A stretch of DNA of 64,000 bases from an uncultured Eubacterium sp. (GTDB taxonomy: Bacteria; Bacillota; Clostridia; Lachnospirales; Lachnospiraceae): positions 113,924-177,923 of the forward strand of contig CAMWXD010000002.1 of assembly GCA_947178105.1 (NCBI GenBank). The letters are read 5' to 3'. The notes beneath the pieces are model-generated. The model made no database searches. It saw only the letters and a program-made list of their open reading frames with translations, and had not been told where the DNA came from. Position numbers and translations under genes: made by a program. Shown piece after piece: positions 31,601 through 40,170 of this stretch (positions within the stretch are counted from its first letter, which is position 1; every line of letters begins with the position of its first letter).

Positions 31601-32191
31601 ATGGACAGCCAAAAAACAGACGGAAGAGTTCTGGTAACATTGACACAGGATCAATTAAAAGATATTTATGAAAAAGCGGCTGCCATTGGTGCAAGGGAGG
31701 CCGTTAAGACATTCGAACAGGAACGAAAAAAGGAGCTGGGGAAAAGGGCAGACAGGAGGCTTAGAAACACAAAACTGCTTCTTAGGAATTATCATATGCT
31801 GAAAAAACATGCAGAAAATTCTGTGTTTGGCCGTACACAGATGGAAGAATCGGCAATGGATATACTTGAATCAATGATGTCAATTTACAATAATGATGTC
31901 ATTATCGAAAGTATTAAGCGCAGCGCGACCAGAACGGCGGTAATCGTATCCCATATCGAAACAATGTTCGGATTGTATGCTGCATACTGTGACAAGTCAC
32001 AGACCAGGGATATTGATATGAGGCGGTATGAAGTAATATGGGATATGTACATGGCAGAGGACACTTTATCAGTGAAAGAGATAGCAGAAAAGCAGAACCT
32101 GTCAAAAGACAGTGTTTATGCTGATCTGAGAGTAGCAACCGAAAGATTAACGGCTCTTATTTTTGGCGTGGATGGTTTGTATGTACGTTGA
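31601..32191 (+). CDS. ArpU/RinA-type late transcription regulator
   Basis: A 196-residue protein with a C-terminal sigma-70 region-4-like HTH (TLSVKEIAEKQNLSKDSVYADLRVATERLTALIFG, about residues 154-190) and a helical N-terminal part. Proteins of this kind stand between early and packaging genes in Firmicute phages and switch on the late operon. The start follows GGAGGGCGATAGC. The next gene is separated by a terminator and about 200 bases of leader. Confidence 0.82.
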   Translation: MDSQKTDGRVLVTLTQDQLKDIYEKAAAIGAREAVKTFEQERKKELGKRADRRLRNTKLLLRNYHMLKKHAENSVFGRTQMEESAMDILESMMSIYNNDVIIESIKRSATRTAVIVSHIETMFGLYAAYCDKSQTRDIDMRRYEVIWDMYMAEDTLSVKEIAEKQNLSKDSVYADLRVATERLTALIFGVDGLYVR

Positions 32192-32277
32192 ATCCACCGT
32201 CTCAAAAAAGTTTCCATTGACATAGCAATATGAAAGTGGGAAAATTGTATCCGTAAAATTCTGAATCGAACACCGGG

Positions 32278-32308
32278 GGAAGTCTGAGGTTATTGGACTT
32301 CCTTTTTT
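32278..32308 (+). terminator. Rho-independent terminator before the transporter gene
   Basis: GGAAGTC (32278-32284) pairs with GACTTCC (32296-32302), followed by TTTTTT. It lies 87 bases after the late regulator gene. It may end the early transcript or be an antitermination point for late transcription. A TTGACA at about 32215 lies upstream, but no matching -10 box is clear. Confidence 0.8.
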
Positions 32309-32389
32309 CGTGCAGTTTTTCCGAGAAAGGAGACGGCGGATAAAGGAAAAGCATGAAGCTCCTCCAGAATCACGAAATGGAGGGATTAA

Positions 32390-33775
32390 ATGAATAAGGC
32401 TTTATTTGTACTGTCTGCCTACACGCTGATGATGCTTGGGGCAACGGTGCTTATGACAAAAAAAGAGAATCATGCAGAAAGATTCTGTGTCGGAGACAGG
32501 GATGCCGGATGGGGAATGTCAGCGCTTAGTATTGCAGCAACATGGATTTGGGCGCCTGCGTTGTTTACATCAGCAGAGAATGCATATGCCAGAGGCTTTG
32601 CAGGGCTTTTCTGGTTCCTTGTACCCAATGTGGCCTGTATGGTGCTGTTTATTCCATTTGCAAAAAGGATAAGGAAAGAAATGCCGGAAGGAATCACGTT
32701 GTCCGGCTATATGTATCAGAAATATCAATCGAAAGCGGTCAGGAATGTATACTTGTTCCAGCTTTGCACATTGGCTGCACTGTCAACGGGAGTACAGCTT
32801 TTGGCTGGCAGCAGGATACTCAGCATATTGACGGGGCTTCCATTTGTGGCTGTTACAATCATGATGGCGGCTGCTGCGTTATCCTATTCCCAGTTTTCAG
32901 GAATCAAAGCGTCCATGCTGACAGATGCTATCCAAATGGTTTTTATGCTGGCCGTAAGCATTGGTTTCGTTATCTTTGGTGTAAAGAATGGCGGAGGGAT
33001 GGAAACACTTATTACGGGGCTGGGAGGAGCCGCAGGGGATGCCGGATCTTTGTTCTCTGCAAGAGGATTGGAAATATTTCTGGAGTTTGGGCTTCCGGCT
33101 GCAATCGGGCTTTTATCCGGGCCATTCGGTGACCAGAGTTTTTGGCAGAGGGTTTTCAGCATCAGGAAGGACAGGATAGGATGGGCATTTCTGGCCGGAG
33201 CACTGCTGTTTGGCATCGTTCCGCTGTCTATGGGCATACTCGGTTTTATCGGTGCAGGCATGGGGTATGATGCGGCAGATACAGGGGTTATTAATTTTGA
33301 GCTGGTAAATGCCTTGTTTCCGGCATGGGCAGCCATACCATTTTTATTTATGATTGTATCCGGGCTGTTGTCAACGATTGACAGCAACCTGTGCGCGGTT
33401 TCGTCCCTCACAACAGACATTGTAAAGGAAAAGGGACTTGGAAGGATGAAACTGTCTATGTTTTTGCTGCTGGCGGCGGGAATTATGATAGCCAATATAC
33501 CAGGGCTGACAGTGACGCATTTATTTCTGATGTATGGTACATTAAGGGCTTCTACGCTGTTGCCGACAGTATTTACCCTGAAAGGGATAAAGCTGGAACC
33601 GCGGAGCGTGGCTATAGGGATTATGTCAGCAATGGCTGTCGGGCTACCGTTGTTTGGATATGGGAATATCAAAGGGATTGCAGCATATAAAACCGCGGGC
33701 AGCCTTTTGACAGTGCTTCTTTCCGGCGTACTGGCTCTGGCGGCAAGCAGAAAGCGGGGTGTCGGGAATGGGTGA
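32390..33775 (+). CDS. Na+/solute symporter (SSS family) carried by the phage
   Basis: A 461-residue inner-membrane transporter with 12 or 13 membrane segments. Family marks are the early ERFCVGDRDAGWGMSALSIAATWIWAPALFTSAENAYARG, the IRKEMPEGITLSGYMYQKY loop, and FSGIKASMLTDAIQMVFMLAV. Members take up proline, pantothenate, sugars, iodide and other small molecules with sodium; this substrate cannot be told. The gene overlaps the PP-loop enzyme gene by eight bases, so the two are meant to be made together. A secondary transporter is rare phage cargo. The ATG follows GGAGGGATTAA. Confidence 0.9.
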   Translation: MNKALFVLSAYTLMMLGATVLMTKKENHAERFCVGDRDAGWGMSALSIAATWIWAPALFTSAENAYARGFAGLFWFLVPNVACMVLFIPFAKRIRKEMPEGITLSGYMYQKYQSKAVRNVYLFQLCTLAALSTGVQLLAGSRILSILTGLPFVAVTIMMAAAALSYSQFSGIKASMLTDAIQMVFMLAVSIGFVIFGVKNGGGMETLITGLGGAAGDAGSLFSARGLEIFLEFGLPAAIGLLSGPFGDQSFWQRVFSIRKDRIGWAFLAGALLFGIVPLSMGILGFIGAGMGYDAADTGVINFELVNALFPAWAAIPFLFMIVSGLLSTIDSNLCAVSSLTTDIVKEKGLGRMKLSMFLLLAAGIMIANIPGLTVTHLFLMYGTLRASTLLPTVFTLKGIKLEPRSVAIGIMSAMAVGLPLFGYGNIKGIAAYKTAGSLLTVLLSGVLALAASRKRGVGNG

Positions 33776-34553
33776 TGTGCTTGGCAGGAAACAGCGTATT
33801 AAAAATGATGACTGGATACAGGCGCTTGCAAAAATCGATAAGCTGGTACCAAAGAAAGAACTGGACTGGCTTGCCGAAAAGACGATAAAAGAGATCCGAA
33901 AGAAAACCAGGGGAAAGAGAGCCGCTTATGCATGGAGCGGCGGCAAGGATTCGCTGGTGCTTGGCGAACTATGCAGACAGGCCGGTATAAGCCCGTGTGT
34001 GCTCGTTATCTGTAATTTAGAGTATAAAGCATTTATAGAATGGGTAGATATCCATAAGCCCCAGGAATTGTCCATAATCAACACGGGACAGGATATGGAA
34101 TGGTTAGCGGCACATCCGCATATGCTTTTTCCACAGGACAGCAAACATGCGGCACAATGGTTCCATATTGTCCAGCACAGGGGGCAGGCAAAATATTACA
34201 AAGAAAAACAGCTTGATATGATGCTGCTTGGAAGAAGGCGTGCAGACGGCAATTATGTTGGTAAAGGAGATAACATTTATACCAATAAGCAGGGTGTGGC
34301 CAGATATAGTCCTTTATCAGAATGGACGCATGAACAGATACTTGGATTCATTCACTATTATGATCTGGCGGTGCCGCCGATTTATGGGTGGAAAAACGGT
34401 TATCTTTGTGGTACGCATCCATGGCCGGCAAGACAATGGACTGGCAGTGTAGAGAATGCATGGTCAGAAATTTATGAGATAGACCGTTACATTGTGTATG
34501 AGGCGGCAGGGCATATTCAGAGTGCAGAAGATTTTTTGGATAAAATGAAATAA
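33768..34553 (+). CDS. PP-loop ATPase of the PAPS reductase family (first copy)
   Basis: A 261-residue protein with the PP-loop SGGKDS (57-62) of the PAPS reductase/ATP pyrophosphatase family, then LVLGELCRQAGISPCVLVICNLEY, a RRRADGNYVGKGDN segment and YSPLSEWTHEQILGFIHYYDLAVPPIY, which resembles the C-terminal part of PAPS reductases. There is no ECGLH cysteine motif of true PAPS reductases. It should adenylate a substrate using ATP. The ATG lies inside the end of the symporter gene, and a terminator follows. Confidence 0.82.
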   Translation: MGDVLGRKQRIKNDDWIQALAKIDKLVPKKELDWLAEKTIKEIRKKTRGKRAAYAWSGGKDSLVLGELCRQAGISPCVLVICNLEYKAFIEWVDIHKPQELSIINTGQDMEWLAAHPHMLFPQDSKHAAQWFHIVQHRGQAKYYKEKQLDMMLLGRRRADGNYVGKGDNIYTNKQGVARYSPLSEWTHEQILGFIHYYDLAVPPIYGWKNGYLCGTHPWPARQWTGSVENAWSEIYEIDRYIVYEAAGHIQSAEDFLDKMK

Positions 34554-34561
34554 GGTTCATC

Positions 34562-34606
34562 ACGGACAGCAGATGCAGGGCAGATTCTGTATGAGCTGTC
34601 CGTTTT
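34562..34606 (+). terminator. Terminator after the first PP-loop gene
   Basis: ACGGACAGC (34562-34570) pairs perfectly with GCTGTCCGT (34595-34603), followed by TTTT. It splits the cargo into two transcription units. Confidence 0.65.
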
Positions 34607-34682
34607 GCTATTTGCAGGTAGCCTGGATAGAAAATCATACATCACAGACGCTCTTTCAAAATAAGATCAGGAGGATGCGGAT

Positions 34683-35318
34683 GTGGAAATAATTAAAATG
34701 AAACTTGCAGACCTTGTAAAACCGGAGAAAAACGTCAGGATGCACACGGAGCAGCAGTTAAAGGAATTTCAGCGCAGCATTAAAATGTTTGGACAGATAC
34801 GGCCGATTGTCATTGATGAAAATAACACCATTTTGGCAGGAAACGGGCTGTATGACACCCTTATTGCGATGGGGAAAGAAACAGCGGATGTATACCAGTA
34901 TAACAACCTTACAGAGAACCAGAAAAAGAAGCTGATGATCGCAGACAATAAGATTTTCAGCCTGGGAATTGAAAACCTGGATACATTGAACTGCTTTCTG
35001 GAGGAGCTGCAGGGGGATCTGGATATTCCTGGATTTGATGAAGAAATCCTAAAACAGATGGTGTCAGATGCGGAAGATGTAACGGACAAAATAGCTGAAT
35101 ACGGCACGCTGGATGATGAAGAAATCCAGAGGATGAAAGACAGCACTGTACGCAGAGAACAGAAGATACATCAGGCTGGATCAGCATCTGCGGAAGAACA
35201 TGGCCCGGAGATGGAAACGCCTGCGCCAGCCCAGCAGGAAAGGGCAGATGGTGAAGAAGCCGCCGAAATAAGAAAATCTGTTATCTGTCCGAAATGCGGG
35301 GAAAAGATATGGCTGTAA
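34683..35318 (+). CDS. ParB-like nuclease-domain protein with zinc-ribbon end (first copy)
   Basis: A 211-residue protein. Residues 1-110 are a ParB/Spo0J N-terminal-like domain: LADLVKPEKNVRMHTEQQLKEFQRSIKMFGQIRPIVID, then TILAGNGLYDTLIAMG and MIADNKI, typical of phage ParB-like proteins. The C-terminal end CPKCGEKIW is half of a zinc site. It starts at a GTG behind AGGAGG and overlaps the second PP-loop gene by ten bases. Confidence 0.85.
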   Translation: MEIIKMKLADLVKPEKNVRMHTEQQLKEFQRSIKMFGQIRPIVIDENNTILAGNGLYDTLIAMGKETADVYQYNNLTENQKKKLMIADNKIFSLGIENLDTLNCFLEELQGDLDIPGFDEEILKQMVSDAEDVTDKIAEYGTLDDEEIQRMKDSTVRREQKIHQAGSASAEEHGPEMETPAPAQQERADGEEAAEIRKSVICPKCGEKIWL

Positions 35319-36457
35319 AAAGATGTGAGGCCAGCATTGATGTTGTGCAAGCGGCAAGAATACGGATTCGGAACGTGTTTGGAAACGGGCTGCCGGTATA
35401 TATGTCTTTCAGCGGCGGGAAAGACAGCTTATGTATCGCGCAGCTTGTATTGTCCATGATACAGTCTGGCGAAATCAATCCGGTACAGCTTACGGTACAA
35501 TTTATTGATGAAGAAGCCATTTTTCCATGTATGGAAGAAAAGGTAAAGGAGTGGCGGAAAAAATTTATGCTGTCCGGGGCAAATTTTGAATGGTTCTGCC
35601 TGGAAGTAAAGCATTATAACTGTTTTAATGAGTTGTCCAATGATGAGACATTTATATGTTGGGACAGGTATAAGGAAGATGTGTGGGTAAGAAAGCCGCC
35701 GTCCTTTGCCATACGTTCGCATCCGCTGCTCAGGCCGAGGATTGACGCTTATCAGGATTTTCTGCCGCGGCTGTGTTCGGACGGGGTAACAATAACCGGA
35801 GTACGGACGGCGGAATCTGTACAGAGGCTTTCCTACATTGCCGCTATGGGGCGTGCCGGAAGCAGGGCTACGAAAAGGCACCAGGTTTTTCCGATTTATG
35901 ACTGGAAGGACCAGGATGTATGGCTGTATCTGTTTCAGGAAAAGGTGGATATACCAGACATTTATCTGTTTTTATGGCAGTCCGGGTCGAACCGGAGGCA
36001 GTTGCGGGTATCGCAGTTCTTTTCCGTTGATACAGCCAGAAGCCTTGTGAAACTGAATGAATATTATCCTGAGCTCATGGAGAGGATTGTAAGGCGTGAG
36101 CCAAATGCGTATCTGGCAGCTTTGTACTGGGATAGTGAAATGTTTGGAAGGAGTTCTGCTGCAAGGAAACGGAACGAAAAGGGGGCGCCTGAAAAGGACT
36201 ATAAGGCGGCGCTTCTGGAACTGTTTTCTGATATGGACGGCAATTTTCAGGACGGGCATAAGCGGTATGTGGCTGACAGATACCGGAATTTTTTTATGAA
36301 TGTGTCTGTGATTGCGGATAATAAGGATTGCAAAGCAATTTATGAAGGGCTTATTTCTGGCGATCCGAAGTGTAGGACATTCCGGGCATTGTACCAGAGG
36401 ATCTATGGAAAGTATATTACACAGGCAAAAAAGAAGGAGGGGCTGCTTCATGGATAA
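35309..36457 (+). CDS. PP-loop ATPase of the PAPS reductase family (second copy, IbrA-like)
   Basis: A 382-residue protein: PP-loop SFSGGKDS (33-40), VQFIDEEAIFPCMEEKVKEW, FICWDRYKEDVWVRKPP, GVRTAESVQRL and FPIYDWKDQDVWLYLFQEKVDIP. Its length and layout are close to IbrA, a PAPS-reductase-like protein of E. coli prophages that works with the ParB-like IbrB. The ParB-like gene that follows overlaps by eight bases, matching that pairing. Chemistry unknown; activation of a sulphur- or amide-type group on DNA or RNA is possible. Confidence 0.82.
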   Translation: MAVKRCEASIDVVQAARIRIRNVFGNGLPVYMSFSGGKDSLCIAQLVLSMIQSGEINPVQLTVQFIDEEAIFPCMEEKVKEWRKKFMLSGANFEWFCLEVKHYNCFNELSNDETFICWDRYKEDVWVRKPPSFAIRSHPLLRPRIDAYQDFLPRLCSDGVTITGVRTAESVQRLSYIAAMGRAGSRATKRHQVFPIYDWKDQDVWLYLFQEKVDIPDIYLFLWQSGSNRRQLRVSQFFSVDTARSLVKLNEYYPELMERIVRREPNAYLAALYWDSEMFGRSSAARKRNEKGAPEKDYKAALLELFSDMDGNFQDGHKRYVADRYRNFFMNVSVIADNKDCKAIYEGLISGDPKCRTFRALYQRIYGKYITQAKKKEGLLHG

Positions 36458-36971
36458 GAAAATGGTAAATCCGCTGTCAACGCTGCAATGGGTGGAACGC
36501 AGCCGGATCAGTCCGAATGACTATAACCCGAATAAGGTATCAAAGCAGAATCTGGAATTGCTGAAACAATCCATACTTGCCAATGGATGGACGCTGCCGA
36601 TTGTGATAAGGCCGGATATGACAATTATTGACGGTTTCCACCGCTGGACAGTGGCGGGCGAAGAACCGTTATTTTCTATGCTTGAGGGCAGGGTGCCTGT
36701 TGTAGTTGTGGAACATAAAGATAAGGCAGGCAATATCTATGGAACCGTTACCCATAACAGGGCAAGGGGGACGCATCTGCTCGGGCCGATGAAAGCGATT
36801 GTGAAAGAGCTTATGAACGAAGGAAAGTCTGTAAACGAAATAGGAAAGCAGCTTGGAATGCGGCCGGAGGAAGTATTCCGGCTTTCGGATTTTTCAAAAG
36901 AGGACTTCTTGAAAATGATGATAAAACAGGATCAGGGTTTTTCAAAAGCTGAGTTTATAACGAAGATTTAA
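36450..36971 (+). CDS. ParB-like protein (second copy, IbrB-like)
   Basis: A 173-residue protein with a ParB N-terminal-like domain: VERSRISPNDYNPNKVSKQNLELLKQSILANGWTLPIVI, IIDGFHRWTVA and THNRARGTHLLGPMKAIVKELMNEG, and a C-terminal helix-turn-helix-like part (SVNEIGKQLGMRPEEVFRLSDFS). It ends 101 bases before the small terminase gene. ATG 36450 follows AAGGAGG. Confidence 0.83.
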   Translation: MDKKMVNPLSTLQWVERSRISPNDYNPNKVSKQNLELLKQSILANGWTLPIVIRPDMTIIDGFHRWTVAGEEPLFSMLEGRVPVVVVEHKDKAGNIYGTVTHNRARGTHLLGPMKAIVKELMNEGKSVNEIGKQLGMRPEEVFRLSDFSKEDFLKMMIKQDQGFSKAEFITKI

Positions 36972-37071
36972 TGATATAACGGGCAATATTCGTGAGAGCT
37001 GGAAAGAGGGCTGTACGTTGCAGCGTTTCGCGCTTTACGATTGCAAAAACGAATCGGAGAGAGGTGGTGAT

Positions 37072-37893
37072 ATGCCGAGGGCGCCAAGTGAGAAAAAAGC
37101 AGAGGCTGAGAAGCTGTTCAAAAAGGGTATGAAACTTATAGATATCGCAGGGAAACTTGACGTCCCCGAAGGGACAGTAAGGAGCTGGAAGAACAGGGGT
37201 AAATGGGCGTCAGAATCCCCTAAAAATAGTAAGTGCAACGTTGCAAACAAAAAATCAAAAAACAATGCAACGTTGCAAAAGAAAAAACGGGGCGGACAGC
37301 CCGGAAATAAAAATTCCAAAGGGGCTTCTAAAGGGAAAGGAAACCATAATCCGGTACCACCGCCAGACGTTACAAAACATGGAGGGTACAGGCCGGTATT
37401 TATGGATGCGCTGGATGAAGACGAACAGGAGCTTATCAGAAACATCCCGGAAGATGAAGACTGGCTGCTGATGGAGCAGATACAGCTTTTTTCTATTCGG
37501 GAGCGGAGAATCCTGCAGGCCATCAATAAATACCGAGAGCAGAAAGGCGATGTAACGGTTGCAGATGTTACCCGGTTTGAAGAAAAACGGACTTTTAAAG
37601 ACAAGGAAGAAGAAGCAGAATATAATCGCCGGCAGCAGGAAAAGGTTGATAAAGAAGAACGTCTTCCTGGAAAGTCTTATAGCATCCAGACACATACAAC
37701 AAATAAAGAGCTGATAGTTGCCAGGCTGGAACAGGAACTTTCTTCTGTCCAGAATAAAAAGACGAAAGCAATCGAAGCATTGTCAAAAATCAGGCTGGAA
37801 AAGGACCGGATAGAAAGTGAAAGCGCGGGCAATGACGCGGTTGATGACTGGATTTCGGCTGTTGTGGGAGAGGAGGCTGAGGATAGTGAATAA
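37072..37893 (+). CDS. terS: Terminase small subunit
   Basis: A 273-residue DNA-recognition subunit of the packaging motor. The N-terminus PRAPSEKKAEAEKLFKKGMKLIDIAGKLDVPEGTVRSWKNRGKW is the HTH of PBSX-type small terminases. A basic, Lys/Asn/Gly-rich linker (about 55-100) and a helical oligomerisation part follow. It overlaps the large subunit gene by eight bases. ATG 37072 is taken because of AGAGGTGGTGAT upstream. Confidence 0.9.
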   Translation: MPRAPSEKKAEAEKLFKKGMKLIDIAGKLDVPEGTVRSWKNRGKWASESPKNSKCNVANKKSKNNATLQKKKRGGQPGNKNSKGASKGKGNHNPVPPPDVTKHGGYRPVFMDALDEDEQELIRNIPEDEDWLLMEQIQLFSIRERRILQAINKYREQKGDVTVADVTRFEEKRTFKDKEEEAEYNRRQQEKVDKEERLPGKSYSIQTHTTNKELIVARLEQELSSVQNKKTKAIEALSKIRLEKDRIESESAGNDAVDDWISAVVGEEAEDSE

Positions 37894-39364
37894 GAATTTA
37901 CGGCCTTTGCGTAAAAAATTCTTTCAAAAAAGAATCCCGGAATACCGCGGCAGCCCTGTGCTGTTTGCCAGGGAAGTTTTGCTTTTTGAGCCGGATGAAT
38001 GGCAGAAAACAGCGTTGATGGACCTGGCAGAAAATCCGAAAGTGGCAATAAAATCTGGTCAGGGTGTCGGCAAGACTGGATTAGAAGCGGTAGCGCTGCT
38101 TTGGTTCCTGTGCTGCTTTCCATATCCAAGAATTGTTGCAACGGCGCCAACAAAGCAGCAGCTTCATGATGTGCTATGGTCGGAGATCAGCAAGTGGATG
38201 AGCAGGTCGCCATTGCTTTCAGAAATATTAAAATGGACCAAGACGTATATCTACATGAAAGGAAACGAAAAGCGATGGTTTGCCGTTGCCAGGACCGCCA
38301 CAAAGCCGGAGAATATGCAGGGCTTCCACGAGGATAATATGCTGTTCATCATAGATGAAGCGTCCGGCGTTGCTGATCCAATCATGGAGGCGGTACTTGG
38401 TACATTGTCTGGTGAAAATAATAAGCTGCTGATGTGCGGGAATCCGACAAGGAACTCCGGCACTTTTTTTGATGCGTTCAATGCAGACAGGGCACAGTAC
38501 CAGTGCCATACGGTATCTTCCAGAAACAGCCCAAGGACAAATAAGGACAATATCGCTTCCCTTGACAGAAAATACGGCAAAGACAGCAATGTTGTCCGTG
38601 TCCGTGTTGACGGAGAGTTTCCAGAGCAGGACGATGATGTGTTTATTATACTGTCTATCATTGAGCAATGCGGTAGTAAAATTTATGAGCTTTCAGACGA
38701 TGCATCACATCCATTTATTGTATTTGGAGTAGATGTTGCAAGATTTGGAGATGATGAAACGGCAATATATCGGAATGCAAGAGGAAAGTTGAAGCTGGTG
38801 GAGAATTACAAAGGGCAGGATCTGATGTGGACAGTGGGGAATATCGTGAAACAATATAAGATTGCAATAGAGGACTATGCAGATTATAAGGGATATATTT
38901 ATGTTAACATTGATGATACAGGTCTCGGCGGTGGTGTAACCGACCGATTAAGGGAGGTCAAACGTGAACAGAAGCTGCACAGGCTTGTTATTGTTCCAAT
39001 AAATGCGGCGGAAAAGATTCCGACTGATACAAAAGAGGGGAAAGACGCAGCGGAGTATTACAATGATATCACCACTCATATGTGGGCTGTTTTAAAGGAT
39101 TTGCTGGAAAACAAGCAGACAGAAATAGAAGATAACAGTGAGACATTTGCGCAGCTTTCTACAAGAAAATATTTTATGGCATCAAACGGAAAGCTGCAGT
39201 TGGAGAGTAAAAAAGAAATAAAAAAGCGCGGATTGCCTTCTCCAGACCGTGCCGATGCAGCAGCATTATCTGTTTATCTCGGTAAAATTCAAAAGTACAC
39301 GCACAGTCCGATAAGTGATGCTGCTGTAAAAAATCTTGGGAAGTCAAGCTATTGGAGAAAGTAG
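37886..39364 (+). CDS. terL: Terminase large subunit
   Basis: A 492-residue ATPase-nuclease that cuts and packages phage DNA. Walker A is SGQGVGKT (57-64), an adenine-binding ATAPTKQQ lies shortly after, Walker B is MLFIIDEAS, and the coupling motif is near CGNPTRNSG. The RNase-H-like nuclease has GVDVARFGDDETA, DDTGLGGGVTDRL and the last aspartate in SPDRADAAALS. The GTG at 37886 follows GGAGG. Confidence 0.95.
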   Translation: MNKNLRPLRKKFFQKRIPEYRGSPVLFAREVLLFEPDEWQKTALMDLAENPKVAIKSGQGVGKTGLEAVALLWFLCCFPYPRIVATAPTKQQLHDVLWSEISKWMSRSPLLSEILKWTKTYIYMKGNEKRWFAVARTATKPENMQGFHEDNMLFIIDEASGVADPIMEAVLGTLSGENNKLLMCGNPTRNSGTFFDAFNADRAQYQCHTVSSRNSPRTNKDNIASLDRKYGKDSNVVRVRVDGEFPEQDDDVFIILSIIEQCGSKIYELSDDASHPFIVFGVDVARFGDDETAIYRNARGKLKLVENYKGQDLMWTVGNIVKQYKIAIEDYADYKGYIYVNIDDTGLGGGVTDRLREVKREQKLHRLVIVPINAAEKIPTDTKEGKDAAEYYNDITTHMWAVLKDLLENKQTEIEDNSETFAQLSTRKYFMASNGKLQLESKKEIKKRGLPSPDRADAAALSVYLGKIQKYTHSPISDAAVKNLGKSSYWRK

Positions 39365-39365
39365 C

Positions 39366-39734
39366 GTGAGAAGAATGGATTTGAAGCAGATAGAGCTTAC
39401 AGAAAAGGATTTGCATTGCCTTGCAAGGATCATGCAGTCAGAGGAATCTGCGTATGATACGAATTGTCTATATTGCAGATATGCGTTTGAGTGTATGGAA
39501 GCATTTAATCAGAATAAAAAGGCACCATTTATGCCTGTCTTAAAAAAGATAGAGCATATCACAGGCGTGAACATTTTTATGAATCGGGAAACCATGCAAA
39601 AAGAAATACTTGCCAGTTCTTGGATTGAAAGCTGTCCTGAATTATTGGAACGTTTTAACGGTATGTCCCTTCATGAGCAGGTAGTTTTTTTAAAAAGTCA
39701 TGATATTCTAAAATATGTACAGCAGGGAAAGTGA
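39366..39734 (+). CDS. Small protein between terminase and portal, unknown
   Basis: A 122-residue protein with CLYCRYAFEC and scattered hydrophobic helices; no family is recognised. GTG 39366, eight bases behind GGAG, and ATG 39375 are both possible starts. Confidence 0.6.
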   Translation: MRRMDLKQIELTEKDLHCLARIMQSEESAYDTNCLYCRYAFECMEAFNQNKKAPFMPVLKKIEHITGVNIFMNRETMQKEILASSWIESCPELLERFNGMSLHEQVVFLKSHDILKYVQQGK

Positions 39735-39747
39735 GGAAAAGGTAAAA

Positions 39748-39906
39748 ATGCTGATGCTTAGAAAAATATTCAAAGAGTTAGTTAAAATTAGAAAAGAACT
39801 CCATAGCATAAGAAATGCTATGGAGCCTGGAAAAATGGATGCAGATACAATAGCGGGAGATATTGCAAAGAAGCTTGGGGAAGCGTTTTCTGCTATGAAT
39901 TTATAG
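39748..39906 (+). CDS. Small helical protein, unknown
   Basis: A 52-residue basic/helical protein (LMLRKIFKELVKIRKELHSIRNAMEPG). ATG 39748 lies behind GAGGAAAAGG; a frame from 39715 would overlap the previous gene. Its end overlaps the minus-strand gene at 39893 by 14 bases, tail to tail. Confidence 0.5.
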   Translation: MLMLRKIFKELVKIRKELHSIRNAMEPGKMDADTIAGDIAKKLGEAFSAMNL

Positions 39907-40060
39907 TGCGCTGCTTCTCGTATTCTCTTAAAACTGCAATAGAAGTGTCAACAGCGGCATCTATTACAGCAGTTTGGAGCTTGGATATGCCGCTTTCATC
40001 AGTAATATTTTGGTGATAGTTATCTTTTACTATTTTAGCAATTGCATCAAAATCTATCAT
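39893..40060 (-). CDS. Small minus-strand gene inside the late operon
   Basis: A 55-residue protein from ATG 40060, with the strong site GAAAGGAG seven bases upstream. It reads MIDFDAIAKIVKDNYHQNI and continues through SKLQTAVIDAAVDTSIAVLREYEKQR. The composition is helical and protein-like. It is the only reverse gene among the late genes and it is short enough to be missed by gene finders. A 31-bp palindrome lies directly upstream of it. Confidence 0.65.
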   Translation of the reverse strand: MIDFDAIAKIVKDNYHQNITDESGISKLQTAVIDAAVDTSIAVLREYEKQRTINS

Positions 40061-40077
40061 AAAAGCTCTCCTTTCTT

Positions 40078-40108
40078 TAGTACTCGGCTCTGGCGGGAGC
40101 CTGTACTA
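40078..40108. promoter_or_regulatory. Long palindrome between the minus-strand gene and the portal gene
   Basis: TAGTAC (40078-40083) pairs with GTACTA (40103-40108), and GGCTC (40086-40090) with GAGCC (40097-40101), around TGGCGG. No U-run follows on either strand. It could be a protein-binding site, a transcript end or a processing hairpin. Confidence 0.6.
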
Positions 40109-40170
40109 AAATGATAGGAGAAATGATGAGCGAAGTCAATGAAATTAAAATGAAAGTGAGGTGAGAGAAG

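Noticed and set aside
32390..36971. Dnd/Ssp phosphorothioation system
   Set aside because: Only PP-loop and ParB-like proteins are present; DndA, DndB, DndD and DndE or Ssp equivalents are missing.
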